Part shown: positions 1 to 6,696 of the stretch, piece after piece | How positions within the stretch are numbered: the first letter of the stretch is position 1 | Layout: each line of letters begins with the position of its first letter | Assembly: GCA_934162685.1 (NCBI GenBank) | Contig: CAKPJO010000007.1 | Location: forward strand, 1-25,303 | DNA: 25,303 bases | Direction of reading: 5' to 3' | From: an uncultured Bacilli bacterium | GTDB taxonomy: Bacteria; Bacillota_I; Bacilli_A; RFN20; CAG-826 | Made by a program: the position numbers and the translations under genes | Notes under the pieces: model-generated | The model's database searches: none | Told to the model about the DNA's origin: nothing | What the model saw: only the letters and a program-made list of their open reading frames with translations

Positions 1-53
1 GGTCTATTCTTTGTTAAATCTATTGGTTGAAATATTTTCTTAAAAACGTTCAT
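1..53 (-). CDS. MATE-type efflux transporter, N-terminal fragment (cut by window edge)
   Basis: Only the first 17 codons are present, reading MNVFKKIFQPIDLTKNR on the minus strand; the gene runs out of the window at base 1. The start is supported by a GAGGTGG ribosome binding site (58-64) four bases before the ATG and by a good promoter just upstream (74-101). A short basic start followed by a D-L-T-K motif is typical of MATE family multidrug exporters just before their first membrane helix. This is a family resemblance over very few residues, so the product is tentative; that a gene starts here is much safer. Confidence 0.5.
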   Translation of the reverse strand, partial: MNVFKKIFQPIDLTKNR

Positions 54-73
54 AATTCCACCTCATCGGATGA

Positions 74-101
74 ATTATAAAACAAGAAAAATTTAATTCA
101 A
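74..101 (-). promoter_or_regulatory. Sigma-A type promoter for the left-edge gene
   Basis: On the minus strand, TTGAAT (plus 96-101) and a perfect TATAAT (plus 74-79) are separated by 16 bases. Transcription would start near base 67, only some 14 bases before the start codon at 53, leaving a short leader that holds the GAGGTGG ribosome binding site. Confidence 0.7.
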
Positions 102-236
102 TGTTGATTTATCTTATTTGATATTACTTTTGTGTTAATGGTAATTTTAACGATTGTTACATTGACTTATTCAACTAACAAATTCACATAAATTTACATA
201 AACTATTGTAATTTATCATTTCCTAGCATAAACTAA

Positions 237-317
237 TAGTGTCGGTAACGAAAAAGGTCAGTGGGTGTGAGCCACTGGCCTTTTAATTAGGAAAAATATT
301 TACTAGTGTCGGTAACG
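237..317. repeat. Pair of 14-bp direct repeats flanking a hairpin
   Basis: TAGTGTCGGTAACG occurs exactly at 237-250 and at 304-317, 53 bases apart, with the hairpin 251-284 between. Both copies lie downstream of the small hydrophobic ORF read on the minus strand. Direct repeats near a shared terminator are a known feature of the par/Fst type I toxin-antitoxin layout; that parallel is inference. Confidence 0.7.
251..284. terminator. Bidirectional hairpin terminator
   Basis: A 13-bp stem (AAAAGGTCAGTGG with CCACTGGCCTTTT, one G-U pair) closes a loop of about seven bases. Read on the minus strand it ends in GACCTTTTT, on the plus strand in GGCCTTTTAATT, so it could stop transcripts from either side. 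On the minus strand it lies about 40 bases after the small peptide ORF. Confidence 0.65.
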
Positions 318-324
318 TTAGTTA

Positions 325-399
325 CTATTTTTTATGCTTTTTTCCGTCTGTGACTAAGACAAGAATTATTACTAGAGCTATGAATAATAAAAATTCCAT
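325..399 (-). CDS. Small hydrophobic peptide, candidate type I toxin (24 aa)
   Basis: The frame reads MEFLLFIALVIILVLV then TDGKKHKK and a TAG stop: one short membrane-spanning segment of about 15 hydrophobic residues followed by a lysine-rich tail. That is the build of Fst/Ldr and 'putative holin-like' type I toxins. Upstream in the same frame the open part extends to about residue -9 and then meets TAA and TGA stops. No good ribosome binding site precedes the ATG at 399; the strong AGGAGG at 473-478 serves a GTG start 66 bases further upstream instead. A bidirectional terminator and direct repeats follow. Chance hydrophobic ORFs are common in AT-rich DNA, so this is a candidate only. Confidence 0.35.
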   Translation of the reverse strand: MEFLLFIALVIILVLVTDGKKHKK

Positions 400-429
400 G
401 CTCAGATATATAACTAAGTACCAACATTA

Positions 430-465
430 TCAAGTAAATACGTCTCCCTTGATAACGACAAACAC
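430..465 (-). CDS. 11-codon ORF with strong ribosome binding site (possible leader peptide)
   Basis: A perfect AGGAGG (plus 473-478) lies seven bases before a GTG that opens MFVVIKGDVFT, closed at once by TGA and TAA. It is in the same frame as the hydrophobic peptide at 325-399. It may be a translated leader controlling access to the downstream peptide, or the remains of a longer toxin gene cut by two stop codons. The ribosome binding site is the best evidence that anything here is translated. Confidence 0.3.
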   Translation of the reverse strand: MFVVIKGDVFT

Positions 466-495
466 TATTGTTCCTCCTAACCGGCAGACTTTTTC

Positions 496-534
496 ACCTG
501 CTCATTAATAATATAGTGGCAGGTTTTTTGTTTT
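496..534 (+). terminator. Rho-independent terminator with no plus-strand gene upstream
   Basis: ACCTGC (496-501) pairs with GCAGGT (519-524) and, after a one-base bulge, CATTA (503-507) pairs with TAGTG (514-518), leaving a six-base loop. A run of six T, then G and four more T, follows. No plus-strand protein gene lies upstream, so it may end a small RNA antisense to the peptide ORFs at 325-465. Confidence 0.6.
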
Positions 535-611
535 CCGAAAAAAAGCTTAAAATATTTTAATTTAATAGTGACCCGCATTAACTTTTGGTTTAAAATAATG
601 TAGGTGATTTT

Positions 612-1193
612 ATGGAACAAGTTTCAAAAACAGGATGGATTGAAGTTATATGCGGACCAATGTTTGCAGGTAAATCCGAAGAATTAATTCGTCGTATTAA
701 AAGATTAGAATATGCAAAAAAAGACACACTAGTCTTTAAACCAAAAATTGATAATCGATATTCAGAAGATGAAATAGTATCACATTCTAAACGTCATACC
801 AAATCAATTAATATTGAACACTCTAGTGATGTATATAAACATCTAGCAAAAACTAAACATGTCGATGCTATTGTGATTGATGAAGTGCAATTTCTTGATG
901 ATGGTATCGTTGATGTATGTGATGATTTAGCTAATAAAGGGATTCGTGTTATTGTGGGCGGATTAGATACTGACTTTAAAGGTGATCCTTTTAAAAATGT
1001 TGCTAATTTACTTGCAAAAGCTGAATATATTACTAAATTAACCGCGATTTGCGTTAAATGCGGCGCTCCAGCGACAAAAACACAAAGAATTGTTAATGGA
1101 GAACCAGCCAAAAAAGATGATCCTATTATTATTGTCGGCGCTAGCGAATGCTATGAGCCTAGATGTAGGCACTGCCATGAACTAAAAGAATAG
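612..1193 (+). CDS. tdk: Thymidine kinase (type II)
   Basis: Phosphorylates thymidine to dTMP with ATP in the pyrimidine salvage pathway, in the cytoplasm. The 193-residue length fits the bacterial/viral type II family. Visible motifs are the P-loop GPMFAGKS (about 15-22), the Walker B-like VIDEVQF (about 88-94), the GGLDTDFKG stretch that follows (about 116-124) and two zinc-binding pairs, CVKC (about 147-150) and a C-terminal CRHC. The ATG at 612 follows TAGGTG at a spacing of six. It stands alone and converges on the LysM-GH18 gene; its TAG stop is the first base triplet of the shared terminator hairpin. No sign of damage. Confidence 0.96.
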   Translation: MEQVSKTGWIEVICGPMFAGKSEELIRRIKRLEYAKKDTLVFKPKIDNRYSEDEIVSHSKRHTKSINIEHSSDVYKHLAKTKHVDAIVIDEVQFLDDGIVDVCDDLANKGIRVIVGGLDTDFKGDPFKNVANLLAKAEYITKLTAICVKCGAPATKTQRIVNGEPAKKDDPIIIVGASECYEPRCRHCHELKE

Positions 1194-1223
1194 TTGAGTC
1201 CAAAAAAGGATTCAACTATTTCT
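1191..1223. terminator. Bidirectional terminator shared by tdk and the GH18 gene
   Basis: TAGTTGAGTCC (1191-1201) pairs with GGATTCAACTA (1208-1218) around an A6 loop, with one wobble pair, followed by TTTCTTTTT. The stop codon of tdk (1191-1193) opens the stem and that of the GH18 gene (1216-1218, complement) closes it, so the two genes are packed end to end with no spare bases. Confidence 0.85.
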
Positions 1224-2499
1224 TTTTAACTATATATAAATTTGTAATAATCTCAAATATTGGTGCGTAGTATTTATTTAAACTCCAAACACTTATGCCA
1301 CCTAAATCATATTGCTCAACTAGTTTTGCTTCTGCTTGAATACTTCTTGCATCAGTAAAATAGACAATATGTTTTACACCATCGCTCGTATAGGTAAAGT
1401 ATGGACTTTGTTGATATTCATCATATTGGATTATTGCATGATATTTTTTAGCTAGTTCTGGCATTGAACGATTATCTACGGATTTAGCTTTTGATTTTCC
1501 TTGTTCATAAGGAAGAGTAAAATCATAGCCATAGTTTGGATATCCTAATAAAATCTTACTTTTATCAATTACGCGTGTGGCATACTCCACTACCTTTTTT
1601 ACTTCAGGAAGTGGCGCAACCGCCATTGGTGGTCCATAGGTATATCCCCATTCATAAGCCATTAAAATAACATAATCAGCAAGTTTACCAATTTTTTGAT
1701 AATCATGTGCTTCATATAAAATTCCTTTTTGACTCGAAGAATATTTAGGTGCTAAAGCAACAAGAAGCGAAAAATCTCCTGCTTGTTTTATTGATTCGCG
1801 TAATTTAGAAATAAAATCAATAAAACCGGCCATGTTTCTAGGATAAATATACTCAAAATCAACAATAACTCCAGAATATCTTGTATCACGAACTTTAACT
1901 GTTAAATCTTCAATAAGATTTTTTTGCATATCTTCATCTTTAAAAAGTTTATCAGCATAATCGGAAGAAAATGAACCTTTTTCATTTTGATTAGTAATTG
2001 TCAAAAGTGGCATTGTCTCATAGTATTTTGATAATTCGACTAAACGTTTATCATTTAAATCAATCAAATGACCATTTTCATCATAACGATAAGCAAATAT
2101 TGATAAATATGTTAAATCCGTTAATGCATTTGCAACTTCTTCACTGCTACTAGTAGAATAAGCAAAACCATTTAAAGTAATGTTTTTTCTTGCTTCTTCA
2201 TTAGGTTCAACATTTATTCTTTGGCCAACATAAAGACGATAAGGTGGTTGTAATGTTGGGTTAAGATCTAATATTTCTAATAAAGGCATATTATTCTCTC
2301 TAGCTATTTTTGATAATGTATCACCTGGTTTTACAATATAAACACTATTAAAATCTGTTTCAATAATTAATGCTTGACCAACAACTAAACTATTAACATT
2401 TTTAATATCATTAATTTCAATCAATTCATCTAAATCGACATTAAATTTTCTTGCAATACTTGTTAGCGTGTCACCTGGTTTAGTAACATAAATCTGCAT
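1216..2499 (-). CDS. LysM-LysM-GH18 glycoside hydrolase (YaaH/SleL-like)
   Basis: Two LysM peptidoglycan-binding repeats, each with a KPGDTL motif (about residues 4-47 and 54-97), are followed by a GH18 barrel (about 105-425). The catalytic strand reads YSGVIVDFEY, giving the acid Glu at about 216 and the preceding Asp at 214; the two outer Asp of the classical DxxDxDxE motif are Ser and Ile here. Members of this architecture (YaaH, SleL, YdhD) cleave cortex peptidoglycan, usually as N-acetylglucosaminidases. There is no signal peptide, as in SleL. I take ATG at 2499 as the start because GGGTGA lies five bases before it; an upstream in-frame GTG at 2508 overlaps that site. A spore role is inference. 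Confidence 0.88.
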   Translation of the reverse strand: MQIYVTKPGDTLTSIARKFNVDLDELIEINDIKNVNSLVVGQALIIETDFNSVYIVKPGDTLSKIARENNMPLLEILDLNPTLQPPYRLYVGQRINVEPNEEARKNITLNGFAYSTSSSEEVANALTDLTYLSIFAYRYDENGHLIDLNDKRLVELSKYYETMPLLTITNQNEKGSFSSDYADKLFKDEDMQKNLIEDLTVKVRDTRYSGVIVDFEYIYPRNMAGFIDFISKLRESIKQAGDFSLLVALAPKYSSSQKGILYEAHDYQKIGKLADYVILMAYEWGYTYGPPMAVAPLPEVKKVVEYATRVIDKSKILLGYPNYGYDFTLPYEQGKSKAKSVDNRSMPELAKKYHAIIQYDEYQQSPYFTYTSDGVKHIVYFTDARSIQAEAKLVEQYDLGGISVWSLNKYYAPIFEIITNLYIVKKK

Positions 2500-2605
2500 A
2501 ATTATCACCCATAATTAAACTATGCATTTGCCTATTTTTTTGTGCATGTTTTATGTTTATTTTATAAATTAATTAAAAACAACTATTCTTATTTATTTTG
2601 ATATT

Positions 2606-2645
2606 AAAAAATAAAACGAACTCTACTAATTATAGTAAAAGTTCG
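2606..2645 (-). terminator. Terminator of the glycan-utilization operon
   Basis: Read on the minus strand, CGAACT and AGTTCG (plus 2640-2645 and 2617-2622) form the base of a stem extended by TACTA/TAGTA, and the tail is TTTTATTTTTT. It lies about 30 bases after the stop of the esterase gene, the last gene of the operon. Confidence 0.8.
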
Positions 2646-2676
2646 CATTATTTAATATTTAATTTTATCTTTCTTT

Positions 2677-3630
2677 TTAATGCAACACATTAAAAGATAA
2701 CATAGCATTAGCAAATAATTTTCCTAATTCTACCATTGCTAATGAATCATAATGACAATAATCAATACTATTAGTGGGTTCTTTATCATATGAGAGATTA
2801 TTTTGAATTGTATCGATATAGTAATTATTTTGCGCATCCAAAAGAGCATTTTCTTTCTTTCCATTATTAATTATCGAATAATTAGACCAATAAGGAGAAA
2901 TGCCACCTGAAATAAATTTAATTTTATTATCTCCTTCTTCCATATAATAATTAAATTCTTCTCTTAAATCATTTATAAAATTCAATTCATTATTTTTATA
3001 TTGATTGGCGTAGTAACCGCCATCCGATTCTCCTTGCATCCAACAAATTCCTTTAATAAATGGATAATAGTTTTGATCTTCTAATTCTTTTAGACATTGA
3101 TGTATATATTCTACCATACCACTATAAAGTACACCTACAGGCATAGTTTCTGTTGCACTACTAGGTGATAACCAATCGCGTTGAAGAGTGGTCCCACCAC
3201 TAGCATATTTAATAATAAATAAATCTCGTTCAAAATTTTTAGTTTCAAAAATTTCATTCATACCAACTTCTGGCCCAAATCTTTCAAAATCATATCCCAT
3301 TCCCAAACGAATTGATGAAAAAGTTTTTGATTCATTAAGATGAGCATTATCCATAGCATTACAACGAAATTTAATCTTAGTTTTTGAACTATGTGCTTCA
3401 AAATATTTATCAAATAAAGCTTGATTTTTTTCCATAAGCATACGATTCCAAGTATTTCCTTCAGCATTAGATTGGCCACACAAAATAATTACATTAGCCT
3501 CTTTCATGACTGGTTCAATGCTCGTTGTTGGATTTTTATTTGATGTTGAAACTGAGGTATTAGAACATCCACATATCATAAACATTATTAAGCTTAATGG
3601 AAATAATGTATTTTTTCTTGTTATTTTCAT
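2677..3630 (-). CDS. SGNH/SASA-domain carbohydrate esterase lipoprotein (CE6-like)
   Basis: Predicted surface lipoprotein: basic start, hydrophobic stretch and a lipobox ending ICGC with Cys22 as the lipid anchor, then a Ser/Thr-rich linker. The enzyme domain fits the sialate O-acetylesterase/acetylxylan esterase (SASA, CE6) family: GQSNAEG (52-58) with nucleophile Ser54, WMQGESDG in the middle, and a C-terminal DYCHYDS holding the likely catalytic Asp/His pair. These enzymes remove acetyl groups from sugars. It is the last gene of the operon; AAAGGAG lies seven bases before the ATG and overlaps the stop of the GH43 gene 12 bases upstream. The glycan context favours a plant hemicellulose or pectin substrate over sialic acid; this is inference. 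Confidence 0.82.
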   Translation of the reverse strand: MKITRKNTLFPLSLIMFMICGCSNTSVSTSNKNPTTSIEPVMKEANVIILCGQSNAEGNTWNRMLMEKNQALFDKYFEAHSSKTKIKFRCNAMDNAHLNESKTFSSIRLGMGYDFERFGPEVGMNEIFETKNFERDLFIIKYASGGTTLQRDWLSPSSATETMPVGVLYSGMVEYIHQCLKELEDQNYYPFIKGICWMQGESDGGYYANQYKNNELNFINDLREEFNYYMEEGDNKIKFISGGISPYWSNYSIINNGKKENALLDAQNNYYIDTIQNNLSYDKEPTNSIDYCHYDSLAMVELGKLFANAMLSFNVLH

Positions 3631-3642
3631 TGTTTTTCTCCT

Positions 3643-4485
3643 TTAATTTTGGCTATTTTCCATTTTGGAATGATAAGGATAAAGTACTAATCGCTCATTC
3701 CCATCAAAAGTATTTGGGGCATGAAATGTAATAATCTTTTGACCATCTTTTTCAAACACCATTGCATGTCCACCATCATCACTATAAATTGGTTGGTCTT
3801 CTTGAATCCATGGCCCTTTAATAGACTTACTTCGACACACCCCGATAGCGTAACCAGTTTTTGAATAACTCGACCAAATCATTTCTAAACAATCTTTTTG
3901 TTTGATAATAAATGGCCCGTCTGTCACATAATTATTTTTACCCTGAAAAGCTATTGGCCATTTAGCATCTTTTGCGGAAAACAACACTTTTGGTTCACCT
4001 ACTGAATGCGTTAAATCATCAGATAATTGCATTAGACAAATTGTACCATTACCGATTTGTAACCATTCATGGCAAAAAATTAAATAAGGAATTCCATCCT
4101 CTATCCAAAGCGTGCCATCTAAACATTCCCAATTTTGTGGCGTGATTGCGTGATTAGATAAACAAACAAAATTACCATCAGGATTATCAGAAATAAAAAT
4201 TTGTGTTCCGCGGCAGCAATTATCCGATTTGCAAGAAGCAAACAAATAATACTTACTTTTATATTTGTGCATTTCTGGTGCCCAAAAATCTTTATTACCC
4301 CAAAAATGAGAATTTCCTTTAAATATAGTAATTGGTTCTGAAAATTCTTCTAAATTTTTTGATTTATACACAACAAATGATGGATATAAATCTTCTTTTT
4401 TTTGATAAGATGAATACAAATAATATATTCCATCTTCAAAATAAATATACGGATCCCGAATATAAAGATTTTCTTTTTTTATCAT
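3643..4485 (-). CDS. Cytoplasmic GH43 family glycosidase
   Basis: A 280-residue five-bladed propeller enzyme without signal peptide, so it probably acts on imported oligosaccharides. GH43 signs are RDPYIY (10-15, base Asp11), FWAPEMHKY (67-75), CLDGTLW (121-127) with Asp123, FCHEW (137-141) and YVTDGPF (186-192). Known activities in the family are arabinofuranosidase, xylosidase, arabinanase and galactanase. Where most GH43 enzymes have an acid Glu in EGP, this one has TDGP, so Glu140 in FCHEW may act as acid instead. The start follows GAGGGTG by five bases, 15 bases after GH36. The domain is single, with no accessory module. Substrate is not resolved. Confidence 0.85.
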   Translation of the reverse strand: MIKKENLYIRDPYIYFEDGIYYLYSSYQKKEDLYPSFVVYKSKNLEEFSEPITIFKGNSHFWGNKDFWAPEMHKYKSKYYLFASCKSDNCCRGTQIFISDNPDGNFVCLSNHAITPQNWECLDGTLWIEDGIPYLIFCHEWLQIGNGTICLMQLSDDLTHSVGEPKVLFSAKDAKWPIAFQGKNNYVTDGPFIIKQKDCLEMIWSSYSKTGYAIGVCRSKSIKGPWIQEDQPIYSDDGGHAMVFEKDGQKIITFHAPNTFDGNERLVLYPYHSKMENSQN

Positions 4486-4500
4486 AAATTCACCCTCTAC

Positions 4501-6696
4501 TCAGTCATTAACCTTATCAAATGTTATAATAATAGTTTCAAACTCTTCTAACCATTTAATGAGATTGATACCAATTAAACGAATTTGTTTGCCAGAATAT
4601 ATTTTCTTATCCCATGAATTTTGATATAAAGAATCATCATCTAGCCCATCAAATTTTAAAAATCTAGACAAATTACTTTCTCGTCTTTTATTAAAGAAAA
4701 TAGCAATAGCTTTTTCTTTGTTTTTTGCCACACATATCATCGACATATGATTACTTTCATAAGGAGATTCCATACGATATAAATCACCATTTTGAATACA
4801 ATCTAAATGATATTTTTTGTAAATTGTTGCAGCTTCATTAATTTGTTTGATATCTTCTTTAGTTAAATTAAGCGGGTTCATTTCATAACCATATGTTCCA
4901 AAAAGTGCAATTGCGCATTTAGCAGAATATGGTAATAATGCTCCTGTAAAAGCATGTGAACCAATACAAGATAATGGATAAGCATATGTAGAAGCATAAT
5001 TAATAAATACTCTTTCTACTGCATCATTAGAATCACTTGCTTGAATTTGAGGGCAATAATAAAGCATTCCCATGTCAAAACGTCCACCACCGGAAGCACA
5101 ATGTTCAAATAAAATGTTAGGATAACGATTCACCAGCATTTCATAAAGATGGTATGCCCCTTCCATAAAACGATGGTATACTTCTCCTTGGTGTTTTACA
5201 TTTAAAGTTGGTGAATAAACTTCACTTAAGCAACGATTAAAATCAATTTTCACGTAATCAATTTTATAGTTATCAAGCAAATCACAAATTTGTGCATAAA
5301 CATTTTCTATTGCTTCTTTATTTGTCATATCAAGTACAAGTTGATGTCTTCCTAAAGAAATATTTATTCCCGGTAATCCTAAAGCATATTCCGGATGTTC
5401 TTGATAAAGTTTTGAGTTAAACGAAATCATTTCTGGTTCTAACCAAATTCCAAATTTAATATTATTGCGATGGCAAGTTTCAATAATTTTATTTAAATCA
5501 ATTTTTTTAGTATTGACCCACCAATCACCTAAAGATGTAGTGTCATCATTTCTTTCCCCAAACCAACCATCATCTAATACAAACACTTCAGTATTTAATA
5601 TTTTAGAATGTTCAATGAAGTCGCAAACTTTTTTGGTGTCAAAATCAAATGTCGTTCCTTCCCATGAATTAAATAAAATACCTCTTTCAATAAATGTATA
5701 AGGCGAACGATTAATATGATTACGTACAAAATCATGTAAAGTTCTAGATAATTTTCCGCGTCCATTAGAAGAATAAGAGATAATAACTTCTGGCAAAAAT
5801 AATTTTTCATTTTCATCTAAACAATAAGAAAAATCTTCATCATTTATCCCTAATAAAATACGAGTAGAATTCCATTTATTAACATCAATTTCAAAAACAA
5901 AATTACTAGAATACATTAAAGAAATTGCAAATGCTTCTCCTGTGTTTTCATTTGTATCAGGTCTTTCTAAGAAAAACACCGGATTCTCGTTATGTGAAGT
6001 GAATCCATAGTTTGATTGAATTCGTTCTTTACCATCATGTATTTTTCTTCGACAAATATTCTTTTCTTTGCACCAATCGCCATAAAAATGCGTTAATGTA
6101 TAATTATCATCGGGCAAATCAAGTGTCATAGAGTAAGCTCTTATAACATTAACTGAATTTTTCCCTTTGTTTTCAATATAAGCACTTCTAGTAATGACAT
6201 CTAAATTTTCAAAAATTGTATAAAACACATGAACATAAGCCTCACTTAATTCATCTTTTAAAACAATTTCTAATGTCATGCATTCTCCTTCTTTTCCAAA
6301 CGAAGAAGGAAGTGTCGCAATACCCTGTTTACCATTAATAATTTGGTGCGACTGATAAATAAATTTTGTATAATTTGTATTTATATTAGGTTTATTGATA
6401 ACAATTTGCGCTCCTCTTTTATCAAATCCACCATGAACAGGAAGTTCCATCATTGAAAAATCTTCATAATAATTGAAATTTGTCCAAGGAACCATTTTTT
6501 CTAAGTTGGTTTTTTTATCTAAATATTGCCAACCCCATTCCCCTCTTGAAGTAATATTTTTTAAATCTAAATTTTCTATGTATGCACCAAAGTAAAAGTG
6601 TTGTAAATAATTAAAGTCATTTACTCCTAAATAGTAAGAAATTCTCTTGTTAGATAAATGAAAGTATTTTTCTTTCTCATTATAATAAATCAACAT
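4501..6696 (-). CDS. Alpha-galactosidase, GH36
   Basis: Cytoplasmic enzyme that removes terminal alpha-galactose from oligosaccharides such as raffinose-type or galactomannan fragments. At 731 residues it matches full-length GH36 (N-terminal beta-supersandwich, central barrel from about 335, C-terminal sheet). Visible motifs: FVLDDGWFG (372-380), GIWLEPEM (416-423), the nucleophile motif YVKIDFNR with Asp485, HCASGGGRFD (532-541), and QASDSNDA with acid Asp555. The nucleophile motif has KIDFNR where KWDMNR is usual. GAGGAAGTG precedes the ATG, and the gene starts 17 bases inside the ATPase gene, so the two are probably translationally coupled. It ends in TGA, which is a true stop because the next gene's ribosome binding site follows. 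Confidence 0.95.
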   Translation of the reverse strand: MLIYYNEKEKYFHLSNKRISYYLGVNDFNYLQHFYFGAYIENLDLKNITSRGEWGWQYLDKKTNLEKMVPWTNFNYYEDFSMMELPVHGGFDKRGAQIVINKPNINTNYTKFIYQSHQIINGKQGIATLPSSFGKEGECMTLEIVLKDELSEAYVHVFYTIFENLDVITRSAYIENKGKNSVNVIRAYSMTLDLPDDNYTLTHFYGDWCKEKNICRRKIHDGKERIQSNYGFTSHNENPVFFLERPDTNENTGEAFAISLMYSSNFVFEIDVNKWNSTRILLGINDEDFSYCLDENEKLFLPEVIISYSSNGRGKLSRTLHDFVRNHINRSPYTFIERGILFNSWEGTTFDFDTKKVCDFIEHSKILNTEVFVLDDGWFGERNDDTTSLGDWWVNTKKIDLNKIIETCHRNNIKFGIWLEPEMISFNSKLYQEHPEYALGLPGINISLGRHQLVLDMTNKEAIENVYAQICDLLDNYKIDYVKIDFNRCLSEVYSPTLNVKHQGEVYHRFMEGAYHLYEMLVNRYPNILFEHCASGGGRFDMGMLYYCPQIQASDSNDAVERVFINYASTYAYPLSCIGSHAFTGALLPYSAKCAIALFGTYGYEMNPLNLTKEDIKQINEAATIYKKYHLDCIQNGDLYRMESPYESNHMSMICVAKNKEKAIAIFFNKRRESNLSRFLKFDGLDDDSLYQNSWDKKIYSGKQIRLIGINLIKWLEEFETIIITFDKVND

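Larger units (their letters stand above)
54..611. other. 558-bp interval without a conventional gene
   Basis: No ORF of normal length lies here. The interval holds the left-edge promoter (74-101), two 14-bp direct repeats around a hairpin (237-317), a short minus-strand hydrophobic ORF (325-399), an in-frame 11-codon ORF with a strong ribosome binding site (430-465), and a plus-strand terminator (496-534). Two plus-strand-facing hairpins with no plus-strand gene before them suggest a small RNA. A weak tdk promoter may lie at 568-596 (GTGACC, 17 bases, TAAAAT), although its start point would fall inside the tdk ribosome binding site. Confidence 0.5.

Noticed and set aside
4498..4503. TGA as a possible Trp codon (mycoplasma code)
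   Set aside because: Reading through the TGA at the end of GH36 would run over the next ribosome binding site; other genes also end in TGA with proper spacing, and Trp positions use TGG.
5465..5701. Plus-strand ORF inside the GH36 gene
   Set aside because: Shadow of a strongly coding gene whose motifs are all on the minus strand. The same applies to the other short antisense and frame-shifted ORFs throughout the window.
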